Positions 34,691 through 45,200 of a DNA stretch of 64,000 nt are shown here, piece after piece; within the stretch, counting starts at the first letter, position 1, and each line of letters begins with the position of its first letter. Under the pieces are notes generated by a model. That model was not told where the DNA came from. It saw nothing but the letters and a program-made list of their open reading frames with translations, and did not search any database. The DNA is from Hyalella azteca. Its lineage: Eukaryota > Arthropoda > Malacostraca > Amphipoda > Hyalellidae. The translations under genes were made by a program, and so were the position numbers. The stretch spans positions 248,001-312,000 of the forward strand of contig NW_025937899.1 of the NCBI RefSeq assembly GCF_000764305.2, given 5' to 3'.

Positions 34691-36106
34691 TTGTAGTTTA
34701 TCTTGACGTCAACTCAAACTTAAACTGACGAGTTTCCATTTTTTTTTGAAGACATGACCTGGTGGCTTGCAAGATCTATTGTAAGCGAGTCAGGACACAA
34801 TTACTACTTTTTTAAGAAAGCAGCAATTCAAAAATCATTACTATAAAATTTCAATCTGTATGTTTTGTTTATGTACATAGTATCTAAACAATTTTAAAGA
34901 GTTCGACATGCTTAAATTCATCTCACGATAATGCATTATGAATATTTGGTCAGGGAATATTTTCAATCATCTATTTATGTGTGTAGCGAAAATAGCTTAA
35001 TAACAAGCATATTTGGCTTCAGTTTTATGGATATTCGAGGTCAAGTGTAGAGTTTCCATGAAAAATCTGTTAATTTAAAAACGGAGCATTTATTGTTTCA
35101 TCTTATATATAATAATACTTGCCTTGCAGCAGTTCGCTCCATCATATTATTAAGATTAATCTACAAGAAATCGTTCTTCGGATAATTTTGATATATATTG
35201 TTTTGTTTTCATCTCAAGTTGATTGACTTGCACGTCAATTATGACGATGCGATCAGACCTAGACACTAATTACCAAGACACTTGTATCGTCAGCCAAAGA
35301 AGGAGTCCCTCCTAATAAACGGCCTTGTCAACAGTAAACAGATATCCCAATAAACGCCGAGGACAATTCGATTACTTTATATAAACCAACGCCGGAAAAT
35401 TCTATGCCATTTAGTTGCCTGCGGTTGGCCGCCGTTTATTTAATAATTATTTTAATTAAAGTAGATGACTAATTCTTCATATCTTATCGCCATCCGCAAA
35501 TTATAAAGAATTTGCGAAAGCTACAGCAAACATTTCTCTTTATTCGGCCAAAAATTCATTATTAAAAGGTATTCATTACTAAAAAAATCACTGTCCGTGT
35601 CCTTTACAGACATATTTCAATACATGTGACTTCAGATAGGTTGCAAAATCAAATTTATTGAAGTTTATAACTTTTGATCCCCTATTTCTAATTCATTCGA
35701 AACGGCCAGCAAAATTCTCGCCGTTCGGGGGCAATAATATATCAATTATTGTTACTACAAATAAATATATTAACACAAGAATGATAAATGTCTCAAAGAA
35801 TGCCCCTTGCAGCTCATATAAAATGATATGTATCGGTGTGTCTGTTACTCCGCTTTGGGCAATGCAGGCGCGGAATAACACATCCACTAAAATTGCTCTA
35901 TATACATCTATTAAAACGAGTTACACTCCTAATGTCTTGTTACACTCCTTGTGTTCAAGTTACACTCCTTGCGCCTTCCAAGAGAAGATACATGCGACGC
36001 TGCTGGCTAACAATGAAGGCTCGCAAAGGAGCTAATAAGGCGATTCTGTGATGATTTACGCAGACAGATAACTTGACACGCGTCGCCGCTGAGACTACCA
36101 ATGAGC
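34691..36106. other. AT-rich spacer
   Basis: A TATA-like TTATATAAA lies near 35375 in front of a mildly GC-richer patch. A 125-codon open frame (35658-36035) has chance-like composition. Confidence 0.35.
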
Positions 36107-36583
36107 TCACACTCTACCAGATCCTCGTCGAGATAAGCGATAAATCCTGCCATGAACGAGCAAAGGGTGAGACGTGCAATGTTCTCGTCTAGGAAATACT
36201 CGCCTAACATCTCTACGACGGGAAATTATGCAGATTATCAATTCAGACTGAGACGTCTTGTACAAAATTGCCCAAACTGGGGAAAACATTTCGTAAAAAA
36301 GATTAGTGGTGCTGGAATTGTTTGTGTCGATTAGATAAAATGCATAATCAGATGAAGGAAGGTTAAGATATAGTAAAATGTTCCCCCAATAGCTGTTACG
36401 ACTCCAAAAATGATATAAACATTTTTGGGAGATTGGAAAAACATTCCTACAAGGATTGTGAAAAATTTCTAGCAAATTAAGCGAATGAACATGCGATTCA
36501 GTGATTTTTAACTCCGATTTACTTAACCTAAAAATATAAGCATAGCAATGTAAGCCAGCAATGCGTTTGATACGAGGGGCCAC
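36107..36583 (-). CDS. 158-codon open frame, unassigned
   Basis: The joint longest (with 6510-6989) of the ATG-started frames and the longest not due to repeats. The predicted product has mixed composition with several Trp, Cys and His but no membrane segment, recognised motif or domain. Its 3' half overlaps a 60-codon plus-strand frame. Its ATG (36583) lies in ordinary AT-rich sequence without a promoter. It ends at a stop inside a GC-richer patch (36107-36200). Chance cannot be excluded. Confidence 0.15.
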   Translation of the reverse strand: MAPRIKRIAGLHCYAYIFRLSKSELKITESHVHSLNLLEIFHNPCRNVFPISQKCLYHFWSRNSYWGNILLYLNLPSSDYAFYLIDTNNSSTTNLFYEMFSPVWAILYKTSQSELIICIISRRRDVRRVFPRREHCTSHPLLVHGRIYRLSRRGSGRV

Positions 36584-36973
36584 TACAGCTTTACTGATGT
36601 TTATAATCGGGAACTTTTGTCATAAAACCCGTGGAGTTTCTTTTCGCCGTAAAGCTTCCCCGTACACTTTACGCTCAAACTTTCTGTACTCAATGTAAAT
36701 CATTATTTTCTCTTGCCATGAATGCTAATGCTAGTCATGCGCTGGCAAGATTCAGCTTTAAAATCAATTAACTTGTCTCATAATTATTTATGTTCAAGTT
36801 GTTTTTCGTGCATATGCAAATACAAGCAGACAAAGATTTTAACTTGTCGTTAAACTTCGGTCGTCAATTTGATATAGAAGAGATATTTCGTAACTTAATT
36901 CAGATTTTTCTTCTTTGTCAATCTGATAGCAGCTTCATAAGTGAGTGTTTGACTTGTAACTATCAATGATTTT

Positions 36974-37041
36974 GTGATGTGTTTATAAGCGAATTTGCCA
37001 TTTTAGAGTGATGTGTTTATAAGCGAATTTGCCATTTTAGA
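36974..37041 (+). repeat. 34-bp perfect direct repeat, 2 copies
   Basis: GTGATGTGTTTATAAGCGAA and the following 14 bases occur twice in succession without mismatch. Confidence 0.93.
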
Positions 37042-38290
37042 GATAATTAATCTTCGAAAAATATGTAATCCACTTAATAAGCGACTAAATGCAACATACT
37101 GAGTACAGGTTAAATTAATAAAATTACATTAATTAAGTTAAACTAATGCCAAATACGAAATAAAGATACGGAAGAAATTATATAATATTTTGTCCGATCA
37201 TATGAATACAATTATTAGTAGATACGACCATAGGAATAGAATACATAATTGAATATACTGAAGACGTAAGAAATATTTTCTTGCACGCAGTGCAATACTC
37301 CTTCAATATCATGTAATAATCAAAGGGATCTCGGAAGAAAGATATCACGTGATGACGGATAATTAATCTAAGTGCCATTGAAATAATTCATGAAGCCTTC
37401 ACTCCAAGTCCACCTTATCTGCAGGTGTTAGTCCGTTGCTAGCGCCCTGCCTTGAAGCTCTGGAGGCTACAGTGCAAGGCAGAAATACTGTCCATCTTTG
37501 CGGAGGGTCAAAATTTCATGTTCGATAAAGCGGCGCTATAAGGCGATAGGTAATTTCAAATGATTACGAATTGAGACTAAATTAAGTCTTGCGTGTTCTT
37601 GCATAAATTTCACTTTTTATTTTGGTTAGCCTATGATAAAAATTTTTTTAGAACATTGTATTTCGGAACAATAAAAAATCTACACAAAATAAAGCAAAAA
37701 AAGAAGCTGTTTAAAAAATTTATGCATGCATAAGCGCAATTTGTTCTGTATCTAAATAAAATCGCGTGGTGATTCTGCTCAGCCCAGCTCTCCCATAGAA
37801 CACAGCAGGATCTTTTTTGAGGCGACTGTACCGAGCTTAGCGCTGTCGTGACGGTTCAGGTCGCGTATTCTGTAACATCATCGATGTTTGCGGAGGTCTG
37901 GCATCACTGATGCACACTGTACACACCTCACATGTGCTGTTTTGTGCGCCTCAACTGCCAATTACACGCTCATTCCCAGTCCTTGCTGAGCAATAATCAA
38001 AACTTGGATCATTTCTACGACAATGTTTGGCTACTGTGTAGATTGGAGCAAATCTTCGATTGTCTTTTTAAATGAAATTCATGCTGCATTCGAAAAATTT
38101 AGTACAGCTTATCTATTTAGTATAATAACTTGAAAATTTTGAGGTATTTTGCTGAAGAACTTTTTCCCTAAAACTTTATATTCCTTTACAAAAAAAAGTC
38201 TGATCGTATCCGCGTTCCTTCAGTCACGGTAAACATACCACACGTGAGATCTGGTCTAGAATATTCAAATGTTTAACACGTAGCTCTTAC
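37042..38290. other. AT-rich spacer with one hairpin
   Basis: Contains the hairpin at 37447-37482, annotated separately. 37780-37990 is GC-richer without a clear exon. Confidence 0.35.
37447..37482 (+). other. Small hairpin with 8-bp stem
   Basis: CTGCCTTG (37447-37454) and CAAGGCAG (37475-37482) pair perfectly around a 20-base loop that has a weak inner AGC/GCT pair. It is shorter than a microRNA precursor. A structured RNA or a short inverted repeat is possible. Confidence 0.35.
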
Positions 38291-38516
38291 TTGTGAATTT
38301 CGTAGGAAGATATTCGTTGGATCCGTGGATATGTTTTATTAACAAAGGCTGGAATACCGAAGGAGACATGCCAGTATCTAAACCTTGTGATTTTACGTCA
38401 TTTGTTGGTTGACCGAAAACCTCTTCAAGATTTGGCCAGGAATTACTAGGATTAAAGTGGAATAATAGACGAACTAGAATAGTGCAAACTAATTGCTTGC
38501 AAGTACAAGCCAACAT
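38291..38516 (-). CDS. Candidate first coding exon of a secreted peptide or protein
   Basis: On the minus strand, ATG at 38516-38514 opens 75 codons before a donor-like ACAA|GTAAGAGC (intron from 38290). The N-terminus MLACTCKQLVCTILVRLLFH has a hydrophobic core of about 12 residues after one lysine, as in a signal peptide. The remaining ~50 residues are polar and proline-containing (WPNLEEVFGQPTNDVKSQ and onward), not the Lys/Asn/Ile-rich composition of chance frames here. The combination of secretory N-terminus, normal composition and good donor makes this the best coding candidate in the window. I recognise no family. The next exon should lie below 38290 on the same strand, but I cannot find a convincing one. 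Confidence 0.32.
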
Positions 38517-38702
38517 AATGGCTTACGTTTACATTAACAGTTGACGTTACTTGCATTCTCTCACAGGATAGAGATTACTTGAATACAATCTATACGTATT
38601 CATGAAGATTTGTTCAACATTTTTTTCTGTTTCTATACCTTGAGTGAGAACATTACAGTACTCTTGCAGGAGGAATATCTGCGAAGACGAGAAGATTTCG
38701 TA

Positions 38703-38872
38703 GTATAGATATGAATGTATATAAATGATATGATTGAAGATTTGAATGTATATAAATGATATGATTGAAGATTTGAATGTATATAAATGATATGATTGAA
38801 GATATGAATGTATATAAATGATATGATTGTTGATATGAATGTATATAAATAATATGACTAAAGTTATGAATG
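38703..38872 (+). repeat. 31-bp tandem array, 5 units
   Basis: GAATGTATATAAATGATATG recurs at 38713, 38744, 38775, 38806 and 38837, exactly 31 bp apart, the last units diverged. Minus-strand frames repeating IIYIHS come from it. Confidence 0.95.
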
Positions 38873-39791
38873 TTAAATCTAATCTGATAACCTTCAATTT
38901 CCCCTAACAAAAACATACCTCAAAAATCTCAGTGCGTCGACCTGACTTAATTTTTCGGTACATTCTAAATTACATTGCTTGCTTAGAATTCTCTAGTTTA
39001 AAAAGTAGGATGTCCTTAAGTGCATTTATCATTCTACCTAATATCAAATATCGGATGAAATAAATATGTGCATTCAATTAAAATAAATGGAATAATACTT
39101 CTTGATATATACGTATAATTTTTAGCCGTCACGGAAGACACCCAGGTAAGTATTCATATCACGTCTAAATTGAGTCATTTCGCGGAAGACAAAGCTTCAA
39201 ATCCTAGACTATAGCATTCCGAGGTGAAGAAAAATTAATGCTAATTACTAACGAGTAAGGTAGTGTGCCTAACCCTATAGATTGGTGGGTGCATAGCGTG
39301 CATGTTTCAGGAGAGTCTATTCGGACAAGAAAAATCTACGGCAGCTTCACTCACATTTCATTGATACAGCTCCTTCGCACACATAATTATTCTCGAGTAT
39401 CACGATCAATTGAAGTGGAATTCCTGGGCATTAAGAACTATGTAAAATATTAGTGAGTAACATGGTGCTCCTGAATCAAATGTTCATAGAATAAAAGCAT
39501 AAAATAGAGACATCAGCTTTACTGATATCAAATTTCAAAATGTGCACCGTTTCTCTATTTACATAACGTTTCTGATATCCATTTTCAATACTTATTATCA
39601 ATAAAAACCATTTCTATTATGATTTAGTGGTTAGAATTCCCTCTGAATTAATGGTCATCCTTATATATTCGATTAAATTGATTTTTATTATATTTTATCA
39701 TAAATATTGGAATTTAAATATCGCCTGCCTACGGCATTATCTCTGTCTGAAGCTAATCATGTCGAATGCGAATTAATGTGACGTTCTGGAA
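38873..39791. other. AT-rich spacer
   Basis: No supported feature. Confidence 0.4.
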
Positions 39792-40029
39792 TTGAAACAT
39801 GTTTTTTTCTTAAAATACGTGAATTGGACAAAATATCTTGACAAAAGTTCAAGCAAGTCGAGCAGCAAAGCAAGACTCCAGTGCACGCTAAGCAAGACTC
39901 CAGTGCACGCTAAGCAAGACTCAATAAGGCAGCGGCGCTCAGACGATCGCGAAAAAATCGATGAGACGCGAACTCGGGATGATGACTTTGGCACTGCTGT
40001 GTCTCGATCACGGTACTCGAAATTTGAGG
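39792..40029 (+). other. Exon-like charged open frame containing 22-bp repeats
   Basis: An open frame ends at a donor-like TTTGAG|GTATAA (exon end about 40028). Its last 35 codons (RQRRSDDREKIDETRTRDDD and on) are rich in Arg, Asp and Glu and look coding. The first half contains two to three copies of the 22-bp unit CCAGTGCACGCTAAGCAAGA at 39875-39930, the same unit that forms a large array at 42042-42458. I find no convincing acceptor, and 22 is not a multiple of three, so repeat changes would shift the frame. An overlapping minus-strand frame is equally long. Confidence 0.2.
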
Positions 40030-40180
40030 TATAATCATAATAATTATGCTTATGTTCATTGTACGCATGTGACGTGATCATGGTGCTCGTAATTTGAAGT
40101 ACAATCATAATAATCATTGCTCGTGTTCATTGTACGCATGATTTGAGGTACACTGATTATAATTATTGCTCATGAGTATT
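40020..40180 (+). repeat. Degenerate repeat around ATTTGAGGTACAATCATAATAAT
   Basis: Three diverged units of about 55-70 bp start at approximately 40020, 40090 and 40140. Each carries TTTGA(G/A)GTA, so the donor-like site noted just upstream is part of the repeat. Confidence 0.65.
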
Positions 40181-40985
40181 GTACTAATGTATATTGTGTG
40201 TATTGGGTACGCTCTTCGTATCTATTATTAAAGTTTATTGTAAATATTCCAATGATGCATAGTAATAATATAATTTCTGTTTCTCATGCATATTTTAAAC
40301 ATGCTTATGACGTGTACCCCGAATTATAGTTGTTCATGTAAACTGTGAACAGGTTTTCGAAGTACATTAATTCTTTTTTATAACTACTCCTGCACATTAT
40401 ATACATTCACTTGCATTACACTCCTAGCAATAACTACACATGAACACTACATACATTCTTAAGAAGAATGATCTTAATACTAATTGCTAATGAAGATTAC
40501 TCACATGCTTTCGAATGACCCTGATAACTAATGATTTTGTAAATTGTACCTGTACTCATGCTTTCAAGTTAGACTCTAAATAATTACCAAAATCGTGCCC
40601 AATATCCAAATAATTGTTCATTATTCATACATTTTTTGTGACGTACGCTGCTATCAAGCTGTACTAAGATGTATGTCAGGTAAATAAGATGTTGACATTC
40701 ACTGTGCATTCAAATGTGGTTCAATATTAAGCTTGTATATCAACCGGATCCAGTAGAGCGATGCTGCGCGTTTATACAAACCAAATGAAACCAAAGCATT
40801 TCAAATGAGTCGCACTCGTGTGCTGTGAAGCTAGGGGTACATATATTGAGCCATGATTAGTCGACTGAATCCTAAACAGCTAGTGTCTAGAATATCGAAA
40901 AGTGAACAGACTACTTACAAACTACAAAAAATTTCGCTCTGTCCTTGATGAATAATGTTTTCCTTCTCTTTTGCTCGCTTCTTAG

Positions 40986-41021
40986 ACGAATAGACTTTAT
41001 ATCTACCCATTTTATTTCAAG
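40986..41021 (+). other. Candidate 36-nt microexon
   Basis: A long pyrimidine tract (TTTTCCTTCTCTTTTGCTCG...CTTAG) ends at 40985, and CAAG|GTAATA starts an intron at 41022. The 36 bases between equal 12 codons and are open in two frames (TNRLYIYPFYFK or RIDFISTHFIS). The identical sequence occurs at 43222-43257 in the duplicate. The acceptor is the strongest I saw in the window. Partner exons are not identified. Confidence 0.27.
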
Positions 41022-41047
41022 GTAATATGTAAATTAAATTAGTACAC

Positions 41048-41335
41048 ATGCCACAAGGCAGTCTTTGTGCAAGGACTTTTTATAACAATACTTCGCTTGA
41101 AGGATATAAAGAAGAACTACATGGATATATAAGTGCGGTCCTAGCGAACCCTGGCTGTATTATAAAAGTATTTCTTCGTTGTCTGGCAACTTATGGGACC
41201 AGACTCTCAAGTTCTGCCATGTGTTCTTTAGAAGAACATCGATCTGGTGGGGTGCGTAGCAATGGGCATCAGAGAAGGGGAACCCACGAGGCTCTATTTA
41301 GCTACTTCTTTTTTTTCCTTACTCAAGTTCAATGA
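41048..41335 (+). CDS. 95-codon open frame in duplication copy 1, unassigned
   Basis: Starts MPQGSLCARTFYNNTSLEGY, with mixed composition and several Cys. A tail of phenylalanines comes from a poly-T acceptor-like tract (41310-41327), suggesting that the true exon, if any, ends before it. Copy 2 differs by one amino acid (Ala to Asp, codon 82). No recognised domain. The high identity cannot be read as selection because the whole surrounding 560 bp is near-identical. Confidence 0.2.
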   Translation: MPQGSLCARTFYNNTSLEGYKEELHGYISAVLANPGCIIKVFLRCLATYGTRLSSSAMCSLEEHRSGGVRSNGHQRRGTHEALFSYFFFFLTQVQ

Positions 41336-41436
41336 AAAATGAGCACTGGAAGAAAACATTGGAGGGAGGCATGCCCGAGCCCAGCTGTCTGCACCAGTCC
41401 GCAAATAAAAACAATTGTAACATGCATCGCTCATAA
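41328..41436 (+). other. Candidate terminal exon in duplication copy 1
   Basis: ACTTCTTTTTTTTCCTTACTCAAG is a strong acceptor ending at 41327. The following frame reads 35 codons (SMKNEHWKKTLEGGMPEPSC and on) to TAA at 41434-41436. AATAAA overlaps the end of the frame (41404-41409). In copy 2 (43564-43672) the frame survives but three residues change (Gln to Glu, Asn-Met to Ile-Leu), so there is no sign of constraint. Confidence 0.2.
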
Positions 41437-41997
41437 GAAATGTTGAATTTTAAGCGCGATTATTTCAGAATGCGACGATGCATATTGCGCAAGCGTTGCT
41501 AATAATTAAGTGCAAGCAATCTACAAATGTGCATTATAGAAAATGTTATTTAAAATCATTTATTTTCCAGGTAGCCTCTTTTGTAAACTTCATCATCCCC
41601 TCAACATTGCCAAAATAAATAAGAATATTTGCGTAGTTTTTCTTATTTGCATTAGGGAAATCATTCATTTGTTCTATGACATCCTCTTCCTCGTTTCTTC
41701 TTCTCAACTTACCAAGCCATGACTTACATCTCTTTGACTCATTTCATCTTCAACTTACTCTATGGGCACTTCTCATTTTTCTTTTTCTTTTCAACCTACT
41801 TTCCTATAAGTTAAATTGTCTTGAATCAATTTAATTTTAAACATACTTTAAGGGGCACTTCTTATTTCTTCATCTTCTTCTTCTAATTTTACTTCGCCAT
41901 AACTTTCATCAACCTAAATCAAATTTATTTTCAAGTAATCATAAATAATGGGCTATTCTCAACCTCCTCAATTCTTCACTCCTCCGCCGTATAGGAC

Positions 41998-42035
41998 CTG
42001 TCTCTTATACACATCTAGATGTGTATAAGAGACAG
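41998..42035. other. Complete mate-pair junction adapter (two inverted Tn5 mosaic ends)
   Basis: Identical 38-bp palindrome to that at 10534-10571. It separates the end of duplication copy 1 from the 22-bp array. Copy 2 continues past the matching point (GTATAGGAC then TCTCTCCTAGCC at 44234), showing what the natural sequence after GTATAGGAC probably is. Confidence 0.97.
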
Positions 42036-42041
42036 CATTAC

Positions 42042-42458
42042 AGCAGTGCACGCTAAGCAAGACTCCAGTGCACGCTAAGCAAGACTCCAGTGCACGCCAA
42101 GCAAGACTCCAGTGCACGCTAAGCAAGACTCCAGTGCACGCTAAGCAAGACTCCAGTGCACGCTAAGCAAGACTTCAGTGCACGCTAAGCAAGACTCCAG
42201 TGCACGCCAAGCAAGACTCCAGTGCACGCTAAGCTAGACTCCAGTACACGCTAAGCAAGACTCCAGTGCACACTAAGCAATACTCCAGTGCACGCTAAGG
42301 TAGACTCCAGTGCACGCTAAGCAAGATTCCAGTGCACGCTAAGCTAGACTCCAGTGCACGCTAAGCAAGACTCCAGTGCACGCCAAGCAAGACTCCAGTG
42401 CACGCTAAGCTAGACTCCAGTGCACGCCAAGCAAGACTCCAGTGCACGCCAAGCAAGA
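42042..42458 (+). repeat. 22-bp tandem array, about 19 units
   Basis: CCAGTGCACGCTAAGCAAGA-type units every 22 bp, with variants GCCAAG, GCTAGA and TACACG. The same unit occurs two to three times at 39875-39930. The left edge touches the adapter, so the true array length is unknown. Confidence 0.95.
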
Positions 42459-42590
42459 ACTTTTTTATAACTACTCCTGCACATTATATACATTCACTTG
42501 CATTACACTCCTAGCAATAACTATACATGAACACTGTATACATTCTTAATTAGAAGAATACATTTAATACTAGTTGCTAATGAAGGTCAC

Positions 42591-42880
42591 AAACATACTT
42601 TCGTACACTGCTGATAATTAATAATATTGTACATTTTACAGGTACTCATGCTATCAAGTTAGACTCTAAATAATTACCAAAACCGTGAACAATATCCAAA
42701 TAATTGTTCATTATTCATACATTTTCGTGACGTACAAACATACTTTCGTACACTGCTGATAATTAATAATATTGTACATTTTACCTGTACTCATGCTTTC
42801 AAGTTAGACTCTAAATAATTACCAAAATCGTGCCCAATATCCAAATAATTGTTCATTATTCATACATTTTTTGTGACGTA
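42591..42880 (+). repeat. 145-bp tandem duplication inside copy 2
   Basis: AAACATACTTTCGTACACTG starts at 42591 and again at 42736. The second unit is closer to copy 1 than the first is (for example ACCGTGAAC in the first where the second and copy 1 have ATCGTGCCC). Confidence 0.93.
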
Positions 42881-43283
42881 CGCTGCTATCAAGCTGTACT
42901 AAGATGTATGTCAGGTAAATAAGATGTTGACATTCACTGTGCATTCAAATGTGGTACAATGTTAAAGCCTGTGTATCAACAGAGACCAGGCGAACGATGC
43001 TACGCGTTTATACAAACCAAATGAAACCAAAGCATTTCAAATGAGTCGCACTCGTGTGCTGTGAAGCTAGGGGTACATATATTGAGCCATGATTAGTCGA
43101 CTGAATCCTAAACAGCTAGTGTCTAGAATATCGAAAAGTGAACAGACTACTTACAAACTACAAAAAATTTCGCTCTGTCCTTGATGAATAATGTTTTCCT
43201 TCTCTTTTGCTCGCTTCTTAGACGAATAGACTTTATATCTACCCATTTTATTTCAAGGTAATATGTAAATTAAATTAGTACAC

Positions 43284-43571
43284 ATGCCACAAGGCAGTCT
43301 TTGTGCAAGGACTTTTTATAACAATACTTCGCTTGAAGGATATAAAGAAGAACTACATGGATATATAAGTGCGGTCCTAGCGAACCCTGGCTGTATTATA
43401 AAAGTATTTCTTCGTTGTCTGGCAACTTATGGGACCAGACTCTCAAGTTCTGCCATGTGTTCTTTAGAAGAACATCGATCTGGTGGGGTGCGTAGCAATG
43501 GGCATCAGAGAAGGGGAACCCACGAGGATCTATTTAGCTACTTCTTTTTTTTCCTTACTCAAGTTCAATGA
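43284..43571 (+). CDS. 95-codon open frame in duplication copy 2, unassigned
   Basis: Same frame as at 41048-41335 with one amino-acid difference (Asp for Ala in the GTHE-D-LFSY part). No recognised family. It is preceded by the copy-2 version of the microexon candidate (43222-43257) and followed by the copy-2 terminal-exon candidate from 43564. Confidence 0.2.
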   Translation: MPQGSLCARTFYNNTSLEGYKEELHGYISAVLANPGCIIKVFLRCLATYGTRLSSSAMCSLEEHRSGGVRSNGHQRRGTHEDLFSYFFFFLTQVQ

Positions 43572-44233
43572 AAAATGAGCACTGGAAGAAAACATTGGAG
43601 GGAGGCATGCCCGAGCCCAGCTGTCTGCACGAGTCCGCAAATAAAAACAATTGTATCTTGCATCGCTCATAAGAAATGTTGAATTTTAAGCGCGATTATT
43701 TCAGAATGCGATTATGCATATTGCGCAAGCGTTGCTAATAATTAAGTGCAAGCAATCTACACATGTGCATTATAGAAAATGTTATTTAAAATCATTTATT
43801 TTTCAGGTAGCCTCTTTTGTAAACTTCATCATCCCCTCAACATTGCCAAAATAAATAAGAATATTTGCGTAGTTTTTCTTATTTGCATTAGGGAAATCAT
43901 TCATTTGTTCTATGACATCCTCTTCCTCGTTTCTTCTTCTCAACTTACCAAGCCATGACTTACATCTCTTTGACTCATTTCATCTTCAACTTACTCTATG
44001 GGCACTTCTCATTTTTCTTTTTCTTTTCAACCTACTTTCCTGTAAGTTAAATTGTCTTGAATCAATTTAATTTTAACCATGCTTTAAGGGGCACTTCTTA
44101 TTTCTTCATCTTCTTCTTCTAATTTTACTTCGCCATAACTTTCATCAACCTAAATCAAATTTATTTTCAAGTAATCATAAATAATGGGCTATTCTCAACC
44201 TCCTCAATTCTTCACTCCTCCGCCGTATAGGAC

Positions 44234-44984
44234 TCTCTCCTAGCCTCCTGCAAGCAAGCCAGCTGCGCCATTTCTTTCAGTTCTATTTCTTTGTATTTAA
44301 TGTGGAACGGCAGAGCGATGAGTCTCTTTAGGACTTTTCTTTTCTTGTGCGAGGTGTTTTTGTGTCTCCAGTTATTTGAATTTTATCGGGCTATTGATCG
44401 TACTGCGAGGGCAGACACATGTGAGTGTTCCGCTTTACCCTATTGAGAGTGGCAGCCTAATCTGCGCCGGCCAACCGTCGGCTATTTTCTGGCCAGCGAT
44501 AATCTTCGGGTCACGAACTTTAGATACCATATCTAAGAATCTAGAAATATAAGAATAAAATGCTTTTTTGCATTTGTCGCTTGTCATGAATGTCATAAAG
44601 ATTCATTTATTTAGTAGAGAAAAAACAAATCATTTAGTTACTCAGCTTCCTTTCCGGTGTTCGAATAGCTATGAACAAATTATACAGTAGGAATTTTTAC
44701 AAAGTTTATTTATCTACAGAGTAAGGATAAATTGTATATGATTTCTATCTTGTTGTAAGCACATGGGCCTCTTTTGAGAGTAATATTTGAAAAAATTGCA
44801 GAAACTATGCTTTTCCAAGCATCGCGAAATAGACTCATGAAAAAATATTAAGCTTCATAGGCAAAAAGCAAATGGGCTGAAAAAATTAATATTAAGTTGC
44901 ATACTCAAAATGCAAATAGGCTGAAAATTTGATGAAATTGTGTCAGTGGTTTTACTTGAAACTTCTCTTGCCGAGCCCAAAAGT
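44234..44984. other. Spacer after the duplication
   Basis: 44240-44530 is moderately GC-richer, with TCTCTCCTAGCCTCCTGCAA at its start. No supported exon. Confidence 0.35.
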
Positions 44985-45200
44985 TTTCCCTGTTTTTAAA
45001 TTGCTTGAAATTTAGCGCTTTCCTGAGTTTCCCTCGGTCGGGTCGTAACTTGATTACCCTCTTGCGTATCGCCTCATTTGTTCACTACCCTCTTTTTTCT
45101 TGTCCCTCTTCCTTACGTTCCCTCATGACATTCCATCAAAATTTCCCTCTTTTACGCTCCCGCTTTCCCCTCTTCGAGTAAATCCAGTCTCCGGTCTTCT
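44985..45200 (+). repeat. Degenerate TTCCCTC pyrimidine repeat
   Basis: (T)ACCCTC or TTCCCTC words recur about ten times at intervals of roughly 20 bases. Low complexity; the complement resembles the GAGGGAAG tracts near 1640-1720. Confidence 0.65.

Larger units (their letters stand above)
40374..41997 (+). repeat. Segmental duplication, copy 1
   Basis: Matches copy 2 (42461-44233) with an offset of 2236 bp over most of its length. It begins TTTTTTATAACTACTCCTGC and ends GCCGTATAGGAC, exactly where an adapter junction follows. Divergence is uneven: many differences at 40440-40560 and 40735-40765, almost none from about 40765 to 41330, and scattered substitutions after that. Confidence 0.95.
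42461..44233 (+). repeat. Segmental duplication, copy 2
   Basis: Counterpart of 40374-41997. It is longer because of an internal 145-bp tandem duplication (42591-42880). It follows the 22-bp array directly, while copy 1 is separated from its few array units by about 440 bp. Confidence 0.95.

Noticed and set aside
38547..38916. 116-codon minus-strand frame with IIYIHS repeats
   Set aside because: Produced by the 31-bp AT-rich array.
42042..42458. CRISPR-like or coding repeat
   Set aside because: Plain 22-bp tandem array with no unique spacers; the period is not a multiple of three.
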